From Chloroflexota bacterium (GTDB lineage: Bacteria; Chloroflexota; Anaerolineae; Anaerolineales; Villigracilaceae): a DNA stretch of 51,672 nt. The stretch is taken from assembly GCA_005778035.1 (NCBI GenBank), contig SXKT01000040.1, positions 1-51,672 of the forward strand, given 5' to 3'. The notes under the pieces are model-generated. The model had not been told where the DNA came from, did no database searches, and saw nothing but the letters and a program-made list of their open reading frames with translations. Shown here piece after piece: positions 8,243 to 16,453 of this stretch. Both the position numbers and the translations under genes were made by a program. Every line of letters begins with the position of its first letter. Within the stretch, counting starts at the first letter, position 1.

Positions 8243-10402
8243 ATGAAACAAGTCACCCAAAATATGCGCGACGGAAAAACGACCATCCTCGATGTGCCCA
8301 TCCCTACTCCCCGTTCAGGTGTGGCACTTGTCAAGATAGCCAATTCGCTTGTCTCTGCCGGAACTGAACGGATGTTGGTAGAGTTTGGCGAAAAAAACCT
8401 GCTGGGAAAAGCCCAGTCACGGCCAGACCTGGTTAAGCAAGTGCTGGATAAGATCAAGCGCGAAGGCTTGGTGCCTACCCTGGAAGCAACCTTTAACCGC
8501 CTGGATACACCCATGGCGTTGGGCTATTCTTCCTCCGGGGTAATCGTTGAAGTTGGCGCCGGAATGGAACCATTCAAACCCGGCGACAGGGTGGCGTGTT
8601 CAGGTGGCAATTTCGCGGTACACGCGGAATACAACCTCGTGCCCAAAAACCTGCTTACCTTGGTACCGGAGAATGTAGATCTGGAGAGCGCCGCCTTTAC
8701 CACCCTGGGTGCTATCGCCTTGCACGGTTTCAGGCTTGCCCAACCCCAGATCGGCGAATCGGTGGCCGTTATTGGATTGGGTTTATTGGGCCTAATGGCC
8801 GCCCAAATCGCCACTGCTGCCGGTTGCAAGGTGTTTGGTATCGATACACAAACCACCCGTGTCGCCTTGGCCAATAAATTGGGTATTGCTGGCTGCCTGC
8901 GAGAAGCCGCGCTTGAACAAGGGGCTGCCTTTTCCCATCACACCGGTTTTGATATGGTACTCATTTGTGCCGATACCCAATCCAATGACCCAATTGAATT
9001 GGCCGGCCAACTGGCCCGTGACCGAGGCAAGGTTGTAGCTACCGGGGCCATTGGCCTTACGATGCCCCGCAAGGTCTACTACGAAAAAGAACTCTCTTTT
9101 ATCAATTCAAGGTCTTACGGCCCCGGCCGTTACGACCCAACCTACGAGGAAAAAGGGGTAGATTATCCATCCAGCTATGTGCGCTGGACAGAAGGGCGCA
9201 ATTTCCTAACCATTCTTGATCTGCTCTCCAGCGGAGGATTATCGGTCAAGCCACTCGTCTCCCACCGCTTTAAGATAACCGAAGCTGTGAAAGCATATGA
9301 AGTGATCACCGGCAAAGCCAGGGAACCATTCCTTGGTGTGGTACTTGAATATCCCTTTGGGGATTCATCAGACCTACCGGCCAACAGGCGAGTTGAATTC
9401 AACCCTTCGCGGCAGAGTAATGGATCAAAAACAACCGTTGGGGTGATCGGTGCCGGATTATATGCAAATGCCACATTGTTGCCTGTCATGCAAAAGGTGC
9501 CAGGCATCGCCACCGTGGCGATCTCTTCTTCCAACGGGCTAAACGCTTCTCACAGCGCCAAAAAGTTTGGATTCCAGTATGCTACCAGTGGGGAAAAAGA
9601 CATCCTTGCTGATCCAAATATCAACAGTGTCGTCATTCTCACCCGGCATAACAACCATGCCGAACTTACCGCAAATGCTCTTGCGGCTGGCAAACATGTA
9701 TTTGTAGAAAAACCACTTGCCCTAACCAATACTGAGTTGGCAGATGTTGTAAACGCATCGAACCAAAACGCGGATCAGGTCCTGATGGTTGGTTACAATC
9801 GCAGGTTTTCCCCGCATGCCATTGCCATCAAACAATTCTTTGGCATTCGTGCAGAACCGGCATACCTACATTACCGTGTGAATGCCGGCTTTATCCCTGC
9901 CAACCATTGGACGCAGGACCCCGCGATTGGCGGTGGCCGCGTCATTGGCGAGGCATGTCACTTTATGGATATGCTCGTGTACCTTACAGGCAGCCTCATC
10001 CACTCTGTAACCGCGACCTCGCTCCCAAATGCTGGCAAATATAATAACGATAACATCAGCATGACCTTTAAGTTCGAGGATGGCTCTGTTGGCGTTGTAG
10101 ATTACCTTGCCAACGGCGACAAATCGGTGCAAAAAGAATTCCTGGAAGTATTTTGCGGCGGCAAGATTGCCATATTAAATGATTACCAACAAACAGAATT
10201 GATCCATAACGGCAACCGGCAAAAGAAGACCTTTTCTGGCCGCCAAGACAAAGGACACAAGGGTGGGCTCGAAGCCTTCGCCCAGTCTGTATCCGGTGGG
10301 CCGCTGCCCATCAGCCTGGCAGAGCTGGTCAATGTTTCGTTGGCATCGTTTGCTGTCGTTCGCTCTGCTGCATCGGCAGGCGCTGTTGAGATAGTTGAAT
10401 AA
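8243..10402 (+). CDS. two-domain oxidoreductase: MDR-type dehydrogenase fused to Gfo/Idh/MocA dehydrogenase
   Basis: This 719-residue protein joins two NAD(P)-binding dehydrogenases. Residues ~1-365 are a medium-chain (alcohol dehydrogenase-like) unit with Rossmann motif GLGLLGLMAAQIA. Its catalytic-zinc region reads SAGTERM, so the usual zinc cysteine is absent. From about residue 395, VGVIGAGLYANATLLP begins a Gfo/Idh/MocA unit with the conserved EKPLAL. Such bi-domain proteins are often found in surface polysaccharide loci and are thought to act on nucleotide or free sugars. The start at 8243 follows AAGGA. The next gene, a sulfotransferase, begins 15 bases downstream, suggesting a two-gene unit. 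The substrate is unknown. Confidence 0.85.
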   Translation: MKQVTQNMRDGKTTILDVPIPTPRSGVALVKIANSLVSAGTERMLVEFGEKNLLGKAQSRPDLVKQVLDKIKREGLVPTLEATFNRLDTPMALGYSSSGVIVEVGAGMEPFKPGDRVACSGGNFAVHAEYNLVPKNLLTLVPENVDLESAAFTTLGAIALHGFRLAQPQIGESVAVIGLGLLGLMAAQIATAAGCKVFGIDTQTTRVALANKLGIAGCLREAALEQGAAFSHHTGFDMVLICADTQSNDPIELAGQLARDRGKVVATGAIGLTMPRKVYYEKELSFINSRSYGPGRYDPTYEEKGVDYPSSYVRWTEGRNFLTILDLLSSGGLSVKPLVSHRFKITEAVKAYEVITGKAREPFLGVVLEYPFGDSSDLPANRRVEFNPSRQSNGSKTTVGVIGAGLYANATLLPVMQKVPGIATVAISSSNGLNASHSAKKFGFQYATSGEKDILADPNINSVVILTRHNNHAELTANALAAGKHVFVEKPLALTNTELADVVNASNQNADQVLMVGYNRRFSPHAIAIKQFFGIRAEPAYLHYRVNAGFIPANHWTQDPAIGGGRVIGEACHFMDMLVYLTGSLIHSVTATSLPNAGKYNNDNISMTFKFEDGSVGVVDYLANGDKSVQKEFLEVFCGGKIAILNDYQQTELIHNGNRQKKTFSGRQDKGHKGGLEAFAQSVSGGPLPISLAELVNVSLASFAVVRSAASAGAVEIVE

Positions 10403-10417
10403 CCCCGCGGATGTTCG

Positions 10418-11671
10418 ATGCCAATTGACTTGCGGTTGTTGTTCTCCTTATTAGCGAAATCGATCTTCCAATCCCAGGCAACGGTTGCCCGATTGGGCAA
10501 ACGACGGATCCTATTCTTGATCATCTTTGTTTTCGTATGGCCGTTATATCAGCTGATCACGTGGTTTTTTTTAGGGCTGGATGAGATCTTCTTCCCTGGC
10601 TACCGAAAACAGGCCATTGTTAAGCCCTTGTTCATCATTGGCAATTTTCGTAGCGGTTCCACTTTCTTACATCGATTGCTATCTCGGGATCAACGAACCT
10701 TTACCAGCATGCGCACCGCCGATATCTTCCTTATGCCATCGGTGACCCAACGTAAGATCTTCCGGTTTTTTTCATTTTTAGATAACCGGCTGGGCGCGCC
10801 GGTAAATAAAACCATTCGGGGTGTAGACGACAAATCACTGGGCAAAGTGCGCATCCATAAGATAGGAATGTTTGAACCTGAAGAAGATGAGAATATCCTG
10901 CTGCACATATTTTCAACCTTTTTCGTCAGTTTCCTTTTCCCATTCCTGGAAGACCTCCCTCCGTTCGTCAAATTCGACGAAGAGATGCCTGAAAAAGACA
11001 AAATTAGGATCATGCGGTTTTACCGTGGTTGTGTCCAACGGCATTTATTTGCGCATGGCGGTCAGATCCATTTTGTCTCCAAGAGCCCTGCCAATAGTTC
11101 CAAGGTGTTGGCGCTGCGAAAAACTTTCCCCGATTGCCGGATCATCTATTTAGCCCGGGACCCAGCCGAAATGGTACCATCGACCATCAGTTGGTTGAGT
11201 TACGCATGGGGTATTTTCAATGACACCCAAGGCAGGTATATCAACCAACCCCAAATTCTTCAAATTTCCAAATATTGGTTCAGTTACCCATTACGAGTGA
11301 TCGATGAATTGGACAGCGCGCAATGCAAGATCATGGAGTATCAGGCACTGATCGACCAACCTGAAGATTGCATTCGGGCGATCTATTCTGATTTTGGCTA
11401 TCCTGAAAATTCTGGGCTCAGAAAAACGATCAAAAGGGCGGTTGAAGAAACCAAAAGTTTCCTAAGCGAACATCATTACGATCTGGCCAGTGTAGGGATA
11501 GAAAAAGGACAGATCGATCAGATTTTTTCGGAAGAATATTCACGCTTCGGTTTCCAAAATAATCACGCTCGGCATACCACCGTTACCACCCAGCGAAATT
11601 CAGTAGGCAGCGAAGACCAAAAGAAAAAGGGCGACATAGCCGCCCTTTCTGCTCCCCAGGTAAATCGCTAA
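10418..11671 (+). CDS. sulfotransferase-family protein, membrane-associated
   Basis: The 417-residue protein has the PAPS-binding signatures of sulfotransferases. GNFRSGSTFLHRLLS (near residues 73-87) fits the 5'-phosphosulfate loop, and YLARDPAEMVPS (near residue 241) fits the 3'-phosphate motif with its RDP core. A hydrophobic segment at about residues 29-50 (LIIFVFVWPLYQLITWFFLG) suggests membrane attachment. It would move sulfate from PAPS to a lipid, glycan or other acceptor. It follows the two-domain sugar-type dehydrogenase by 15 bases, so a glycan or glycolipid substrate is plausible but unproven. Its last codons contain the terminator of the convergent lgt gene; the two stops are four bases apart. 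Confidence 0.8.
   Translation: MPIDLRLLFSLLAKSIFQSQATVARLGKRRILFLIIFVFVWPLYQLITWFFLGLDEIFFPGYRKQAIVKPLFIIGNFRSGSTFLHRLLSRDQRTFTSMRTADIFLMPSVTQRKIFRFFSFLDNRLGAPVNKTIRGVDDKSLGKVRIHKIGMFEPEEDENILLHIFSTFFVSFLFPFLEDLPPFVKFDEEMPEKDKIRIMRFYRGCVQRHLFAHGGQIHFVSKSPANSSKVLALRKTFPDCRIIYLARDPAEMVPSTISWLSYAWGIFNDTQGRYINQPQILQISKYWFSYPLRVIDELDSAQCKIMEYQALIDQPEDCIRAIYSDFGYPENSGLRKTIKRAVEETKSFLSEHHYDLASVGIEKGQIDQIFSEEYSRFGFQNNHARHTTVTTQRNSVGSEDQKKKGDIAALSAPQVNR
11621..11648 (-). terminator. terminator of lgt, inside the sulfotransferase gene
   Basis: On the minus strand the stem AAAGGGCG / CGCCCTTT (eight pairs, seven-base loop, 11626-11648) is followed by a T-rich run. It lies 27 bases after the lgt stop and within the 3' end of the convergent coding sequence. 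Confidence 0.75.
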
Positions 11672-11675
11672 AAAC

Positions 11676-12539
11676 TTACTCTCTCACTTGATAATTGGAC
11701 GGGAAAATTTTGCCAGCGGCCCGTAACTTGCCAGCTTTGCCAAGAAGCAGGATCAGCCCAGCGATCGCCATCAAGAATGAAACCAGCATCGAAGTGGTCA
11801 GCCAACCCGCAGCCACAACGGGTTGGTCCGGCCGAAAGAACTCCACAATAGTGCGCCCTGCTCCTGCAACAACCAGCCAAAGCACAAAAGCGAGGCCGGG
11901 TTTCTTATTGCCGCCCATTTTGTACAAAATAAGCATGATCACGCCAAAACCGATCAAATTCCAGAGCATCTCGTAGGCGAAGGTCGGATGGAAACGAGTT
12001 GTTGCCACCGGGTAAACCTGCAGGTCAGCAAATTGTGCCAATCGATGGCCCCCATCAATTTTGATCCCCCATGGAAGTGAGGTCGGAGGGCCGTACAACT
12101 CCTGATTAATATAGTTCGCTGGCCGCGCCAGTGCTTGGCCCAATAGCGCCGCAGGGGCGATCGAATCCAAGAAAAGCCAAAAATCAAGTTTCTTATTCTT
12201 TAAATAAACGTATAAGGTAGCCGCCCCGGCAAGCAAACCACCAAAAAAATGCAAACCACCCTGTGGAATATTGAGTATCTGCAACGGTTGTTGCAAGTAA
12301 TAATCATTGCCACCGGCAATCGAATTGCCTACATACCACAAACGTGCGCCAATAACCCCTGCGGGCAACAACCACATCATCGCGTCCCACAAGACATCGG
12401 GGTCACCTCCGCGCCACTCGATCTGTTTTGCAGCCACCATTGCGCCAACCAGAACCCCAAACATCACCAATACGCCATACCACCTAAGGGCGAATGTAAA
12501 AGCGCCAATTTCAAAACTAAAGATCACAGGGTCGATCAT
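11676..12539 (-). CDS. lgt: prolipoprotein diacylglyceryl transferase
   Basis: This 287-residue polytopic membrane enzyme transfers diacylglycerol from phosphatidylglycerol to the lipobox cysteine of prolipoproteins, the first step of lipoprotein maturation. Visible Lgt motifs include GARLWYV, GGLHFFGGLLAG, NYINQELYG and HPTFAYEMLWNL. The start at 12539 (MIDPVIFSF) matches the family N-terminus; a longer frame reaching 12635 adds hydrophilic sequence that overlaps the upstream gene. Its ATG overlaps the TGA of the lipoyl-acyltransferase gene (ATGA), which implies translational coupling. A likely client encoded in the window is the lipoprotein penicillin-binding protein at 39311-41536. The hairpin at 11621-11648 ends the transcript. 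Confidence 0.95.
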   Translation of the reverse strand: MIDPVIFSFEIGAFTFALRWYGVLVMFGVLVGAMVAAKQIEWRGGDPDVLWDAMMWLLPAGVIGARLWYVGNSIAGGNDYYLQQPLQILNIPQGGLHFFGGLLAGAATLYVYLKNKKLDFWLFLDSIAPAALLGQALARPANYINQELYGPPTSLPWGIKIDGGHRLAQFADLQVYPVATTRFHPTFAYEMLWNLIGFGVIMLILYKMGGNKKPGLAFVLWLVVAGAGRTIVEFFRPDQPVVAAGWLTTSMLVSFLMAIAGLILLLGKAGKLRAAGKIFPSNYQVRE

Positions 12540-13633
12540 TTTCCTCCAAATTCGTTGTTCCAAACTTTGCCGGCCGGAATAATGGTCTTTGCCGGTACAT
12601 CGGCGAGCAATATTGCGCCATTCCCAATTCTGCAACCTTCTCCAATGCTTATACCAATGGCAGTCGTAACACCCATTCCCAGTAGCACATTTTTCCCGAT
12701 CCGAACGCCACCGGCAAGCATCGCGCCTGGCGCAATATGGGTCATTTCTCCAATTTCACAATCATGGCTCACAATCGCGCCAGTATTGACCATGCACATC
12801 CTCTCCAGTACCACATCTGTACCAATATAAGCGTTGGCAAAGACCTGCACACCATCGGCCACTTTTGCTGAAGCTTCAATGGTAGCCCTTGGATGAATTA
12901 TCGCCGGGATGGTAAAACCGGCAGCCAATATTCGCTCAAATATCTTTCTGCGCACAGCGAGGTTGATAATACCCCCGACACCATTTGCGGCAATACCTAT
13001 TCCCTGGCTTCTTAGCTTATCCAACAATTCCCCGCCACCACTCACGGGGTAGCCTAAAATGGTTCGATTCTCCTGGGCAGGGTCATCATCCAATACCGCT
13101 ACTACCTGGTATTGGCCAGCGGCAATGATCATCTCCAAAATTGCTTTGGCATGCCCACCCGCCCCATAGAGAATGATCTTGGTGTGATCTACTGGTTTGT
13201 TCTGTACATTTTTTCCACCGGCAATGGCTCTAACTACCGATTCCGTCACCAGTCGATCTGCTGGCATTTCCTCCAGGCTCACTCCCAATTGAGCTGCCAG
13301 CTGTTTGGCCGGTTCTGTGATACGCATGGAAGTGGACACGTTGGATGGAGGAGTTGGTTCCACCTGAATTTCAACTTCTGGCAAGGCTTCAGCGGCTTCA
13401 TCGGTTATGTATGCCAGCAAACTCCCCACTTGCAGAACTGTCCCCGCCAGGGCGATCGGACGAAAAAAACCCGAATGCTCCGCTTCAACATCGGCAGCTG
13501 CTTTGGTTGTTTCAATAGTCATCAGGATTTGGCCAACTTCGACCTTTTGTCCATCCTTGGCAAGGATTTCGACCAAGGTGGCTTCAGGCTCGTTTGCGTT
13601 CAACATCGGAACAGTTATTTTATGATTTGCCAT
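12536..13633 (-). CDS. lipoyl domain fused to a NeuD/PglD-like left-handed beta-helix acyltransferase
   Basis: The 365-residue protein starts like a 2-oxoacid dehydrogenase E2. A lipoyl domain spans residues ~3-78, with the lipoylation lysine K44 in ETTKAAADVEA. A segment at ~104-138 resembles a peripheral-subunit-binding domain but lacks the usual glycine-rich GRI loop. The expected E2 acyltransferase core is missing. Instead residues ~152-365 are a NeuD/PglD-type acyltransferase: Rossmann-like start KIILYGAGGHAKAIL, then hexapeptide repeats with the catalytic-type histidine in IVSHDCEIG. The start at 13633 is the first ATG; a TTG at 13651 would add six residues. E1 beta and E1 alpha genes lie upstream on the same strand, beyond one opposite-strand gene. 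I infer acyl transfer from lipoyl to an amino acceptor. Confidence 0.85.
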   Translation of the reverse strand: MANHKITVPMLNANEPEATLVEILAKDGQKVEVGQILMTIETTKAAADVEAEHSGFFRPIALAGTVLQVGSLLAYITDEAAEALPEVEIQVEPTPPSNVSTSMRITEPAKQLAAQLGVSLEEMPADRLVTESVVRAIAGGKNVQNKPVDHTKIILYGAGGHAKAILEMIIAAGQYQVVAVLDDDPAQENRTILGYPVSGGGELLDKLRSQGIGIAANGVGGIINLAVRRKIFERILAAGFTIPAIIHPRATIEASAKVADGVQVFANAYIGTDVVLERMCMVNTGAIVSHDCEIGEMTHIAPGAMLAGGVRIGKNVLLGMGVTTAIGISIGEGCRIGNGAILLADVPAKTIIPAGKVWNNEFGGK

Positions 13634-13711
13634 TTTTTGCCAATAATTCAATATTTGTATTTTTTCTAATTTTATTCCATAATAAATGAAATTCTATATG
13701 GAGGCGCTATT

Positions 13712-14422
13712 ATGGATATTAATCGCAGCATCACTTTCATTTTCAACGATCCAGACTGGATCAAAAAACTTGCCATCGCCGGTTTGATCAGCCTAATCCC
13801 GGTTGTAGGCATTTTTGTTCTATTGGGTTGGTCTCTAGAGATCACCCGCAGGGTGATCATGGGCGATAACGAAGTATTGCCAGATTTTGGCGATTTTGGC
13901 GGAATGATGGGCAATGGCTTTAAGGTCTTTGTTGTCCAATTTCTGTATTCCTTGCCAATAATTTTACTTTTTGGTTGTATGTACGCGCTTATGTTTGCGG
14001 GTACTTTGGCAATGGGTGGCGACTTTGAATCGATGGACGGGGTCATGGGCGGGGGCATGATGGTGGTCGTTGCATGCGTGGTCTGCCTCACCATCCCGTT
14101 GGCCATAATGGTCGGCTTGGGCAATCAGGCCGCACGTGGTATTTTGGCCGAAACCGGTGAGATCAGCCAGGCTCTTAAATTTGGCAAAGTGATGGAGATA
14201 GTGAAAAAAGGGGTTGGCAAATACTTGTTAGCCTATTTGGTGATCATCCTCGCTGCAACGATTCTCTCTCCGATTGGCGGCCTGTTATGCGGTATTGGCG
14301 CGTTGTTCACCTCCGCTTTCATCGTCGCTTTCGATGCCCATTTGGTTGGCCAGATCTACAAGTTTGCCAACCCGAACGCAACCGCGCCGGCAACAACCCC
14401 CGGTACAGTTGAGATCCTGTAA
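13712..14422 (+). CDS. DUF4013 membrane protein
   Basis: The 236-residue protein contains several hydrophobic segments (about residues 20-45, 68-95, 105-135, 170-205) and matches the DUF4013 pattern, including the N-terminal FNDPDWIKKLAIAGLISLIPVVGI and the glycine-rich GWSLEITRRVI. The family is common in archaea and Chloroflexota and has no assigned function. GGAGG at 13699-13703 precedes the ATG. The gene sits on the plus strand between the minus-strand E1 beta and lipoyl-acyltransferase genes, splitting what would otherwise be a normal oxoacid dehydrogenase operon. It ends in a perfect hairpin terminator. Confidence 0.8.
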   Translation: MDINRSITFIFNDPDWIKKLAIAGLISLIPVVGIFVLLGWSLEITRRVIMGDNEVLPDFGDFGGMMGNGFKVFVVQFLYSLPIILLFGCMYALMFAGTLAMGGDFESMDGVMGGGMMVVVACVVCLTIPLAIMVGLGNQAARGILAETGEISQALKFGKVMEIVKKGVGKYLLAYLVIILAATILSPIGGLLCGIGALFTSAFIVAFDAHLVGQIYKFANPNATAPATTPGTVEIL

Positions 14423-14438
14423 ACAAATTTGGTGTACC

Positions 14439-14467
14439 ACGGGGGAGGCGCGTGCCTCCCCCGTTTT
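14439..14467. terminator. terminator between the DUF4013 and E1 beta genes
   Basis: ACGGGGGAGGC (14439-14449) and GCCTCCCCCGT (14454-14464) form a perfect 11-pair stem with a four-base loop and a short T run on the plus strand. It lies between convergent stops. Confidence 0.85.
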
Positions 14468-14470
14468 TAT

Positions 14471-15490
14471 TTAATTCAACTTTAGCATCTCACGGATGGA
14501 TTGAACGATCTTCTGTTCAGAAGGAAGGATCACATCTTCCAAGGCTTTGGAATTGCCGATGGGCAGGTCAATTGCCGCAACGCGTTTTACAAGCAAATCC
14601 GGTTGCCCCTCACAAGCCTGTGCAATAACCTCACTCCCCCATCCCAAGGTTAATCCAGCCTCTTCAATCGTCACCAGTTTTTTGGTCTTTTTCAGGCTTG
14701 CTTCGATCGCAGCTAAATCAAACGGTGAGAGTTGGCTAAGCACAATGATCTCGCAAAAGATCTCGTCATTGTATGCCAATTCAACCGCTGCTTTTTTAGC
14801 TAATTCAAGGTTGTAACCGTACGTAGCGATGGTGCAGTGGTGTTTCGTAACACCTGAGAAACCCAATGTTGCGGTTGGGTATTTTGCCCCATCTACTTCC
14901 AACGAAAAATCGACCCAGTCTCCCTGGCCTATTTTGGCAATTGAGCTGGTATATAAAAGCTTGTGTTCCACGAACAAGATCGGTCCGGTGCTCTCTAAAA
15001 TCGCGGTACCAAGCAGGTCCCCGGCGTCTATCACGGAGTTGGGAGCGATCACTGTTAGCCCAGGTATGCCCAAAAAATGTTTTTCGAGAGATTGGCTGTG
15101 GGTTGGGCCATACCCCCTGCGACCACCCATGGGTGTGCGGACCACCAAAGGTACATCCACACTTTCGTTGTACATCCAATGAAATTTGGACGCATGGTTG
15201 AGGATTTGGTCCATTGCCAAAGTGATAAAGTCACCGAACATGATCTCAACGACCGGCCGTTTACCCGACATAGCCAGGCCATTCGCAATTCCAAGCATGG
15301 CAGCTTCCGAAATGGGTGTCGTGAAAACCCTTTCCGGAAACTCAGTGGAACAGCCTTTGGTCACCTTAAAAGCGCCGCCATAAGGGTCCAAAATATCTTC
15401 ACCCAGCAGAATCACATTTGGGTCTTTGCGCATCGCGGTTCGCAATCCCTCGTTCAGGCTTTCCAATACTGTGGTTACGGTTTTGGTCAT
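14471..15490 (-). CDS. 2-oxoacid dehydrogenase E1 component, beta subunit
   Basis: The 339-residue protein is a transketolase-like E1 beta subunit (pyruvate, acetoin or branched-chain oxoacid type). LGEDILDPYGGAFKVTKG, FTTPISEAAMLGIANGLA and MGGRRGYGPTHSQSLEKHF are characteristic, and the C-terminal transketolase domain carries the usual VTIEEA segment. With E1 alpha it forms the thiamine diphosphate enzyme that decarboxylates a 2-oxoacid and acylates a lipoyl group. The start overlaps the E1 alpha stop (ATGA). The substrate cannot be set from sequence. The only lipoyl protein seen nearby is the NeuD-like fusion at 12536-13633. No E3 gene is in the cluster. Confidence 0.92.
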   Translation of the reverse strand: MTKTVTTVLESLNEGLRTAMRKDPNVILLGEDILDPYGGAFKVTKGCSTEFPERVFTTPISEAAMLGIANGLAMSGKRPVVEIMFGDFITLAMDQILNHASKFHWMYNESVDVPLVVRTPMGGRRGYGPTHSQSLEKHFLGIPGLTVIAPNSVIDAGDLLGTAILESTGPILFVEHKLLYTSSIAKIGQGDWVDFSLEVDGAKYPTATLGFSGVTKHHCTIATYGYNLELAKKAAVELAYNDEIFCEIIVLSQLSPFDLAAIEASLKKTKKLVTIEEAGLTLGWGSEVIAQACEGQPDLLVKRVAAIDLPIGNSKALEDVILPSEQKIVQSIREMLKLN

Positions 15491-16392
15491 GCAGGCCTCC
15501 CATTCAACGATGGAAGATCGGCGGAATTTGCATGGAAGAAAGCAGCATCGATCAGCTGGTTCACTTCCGCCTCACAAGGCTCCTTGTCAGCCGTGTCTAA
15601 TCGTAGGCCATGGATCTGCAAGGGGTCATATTTTTGCCTCAGTTTCTTCACCATTTCCTTGTCGCGAGTATCATCTCCCTTGCTATGCGCCATAAATCGG
15701 TGTGTATTCAAGATAATGGCAGCAGGACAACCGGTTGAACGGATCTTACCGATCACTTGTTCCGCAACTGGCAATATCTCTAGAACATCGCTGGTAAATA
15801 GTTCTGTCGCATTTATTCCAAAACCTTCAAATCTGCCTACTATTGAACCGGCAATTGCCATTTCAACCGGAGTGGTTTGGGCAAAATGGTTATTCTCTAC
15901 CACGAACAAGATCGGTAGCTGCCACAGGGCGGCGATATTCATCGTCTCGTAAACCACCCCCTGGCCCAACGTTCCATCACCGATGAATACCGCCGAGATG
16001 GAACCGCGGCCATCGATCTTGGATGAAAGTGCCATTCCGGCTGCATTGGGTACGATCCCACCCTGAATACCGTTGGAGAAAAAATTTTTCCAATGGATGT
16101 GTTGGCTGCCACCGCGCCCCCCTACGATACCAGTGGATTTTCCCATCAATTCCGCCGCCAAGGCTGCTGGTTCGCCGCCATATGCCAAAAAATGCCCATG
16201 GCATCGGTGGTTGCTCCATACTACATCTTCAGATTTGAGATTGGAAATGACGCCCACCGCATTAGCCTCCTGGCCAATGTAAGCATGGGTGGTCCCTACC
16301 AATTTTCCGGTAGAAAACTCAGCCAACGCTTGCTCTTCAAAACGGCGGATCAGGTACATTGTTCTGTATAGTTCTATGTGGCTGCTCATCAT
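15487..16392 (-). CDS. 2-oxoacid dehydrogenase E1 component, alpha subunit
   Basis: The 301-residue protein is the thiamine diphosphate-binding E1 alpha subunit. The TPP motif runs from IGDGTLGQG to ENN, and RRFEEQALAEFSTGKLVG and GRGGSQHIH match the family. It is slightly shorter than typical E1 alpha (~320-360 aa), ending soon after the E1 beta contact region. Two tandem ATG codons start the frame. An extended -10 element lies so close that the transcript should begin at or next to the first ATG, so translation is probably leaderless. Its stop overlaps the E1 beta start. The 2-oxoacid substrate is unknown; the acetoin or pyruvate class is most similar in style. Confidence 0.92.
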   Translation of the reverse strand: MMSSHIELYRTMYLIRRFEEQALAEFSTGKLVGTTHAYIGQEANAVGVISNLKSEDVVWSNHRCHGHFLAYGGEPAALAAELMGKSTGIVGGRGGSQHIHWKNFFSNGIQGGIVPNAAGMALSSKIDGRGSISAVFIGDGTLGQGVVYETMNIAALWQLPILFVVENNHFAQTTPVEMAIAGSIVGRFEGFGINATELFTSDVLEILPVAEQVIGKIRSTGCPAAIILNTHRFMAHSKGDDTRDKEMVKKLRQKYDPLQIHGLRLDTADKEPCEAEVNQLIDAAFFHANSADLPSLNGRPA

Positions 16393-16398
16393 TTTTGG

Positions 16399-16407
16399 AT
16401 TATAGCA
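16399..16407 (-). promoter_or_regulatory. extended -10 promoter of the E1 alpha/E1 beta genes
   Basis: Minus strand TGCTATAAT (TG then TATAAT at 16399-16404). Only six bases separate the hexamer from the ATG at 16392, so the start site coincides with the start codon. No -35 is recognisable. Confidence 0.65.
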
Positions 16408-16434
16408 TCAACAGGCTCTTCGGTATTGCGTGGA

Positions 16435-16443
16435 TGGTATAAT
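16435..16443 (+). promoter_or_regulatory. extended -10 promoter of the LysM protein gene
   Basis: TGGTATAAT (TATAAT at 16438-16443) lies ten bases before the ATG at 16454, so the leader would be only a few bases. It is divergent from the similar E1 alpha promoter. It also rules out the upstream in-frame ATG at 16430. Confidence 0.65.
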
Positions 16444-16453
16444 TTACAACTGT

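Noticed and set aside
12249-12830. Plus-strand frame spanning lgt and the acyltransferase gene
   Set aside because: It is antisense to two genes with clear family motifs and has no start signal.
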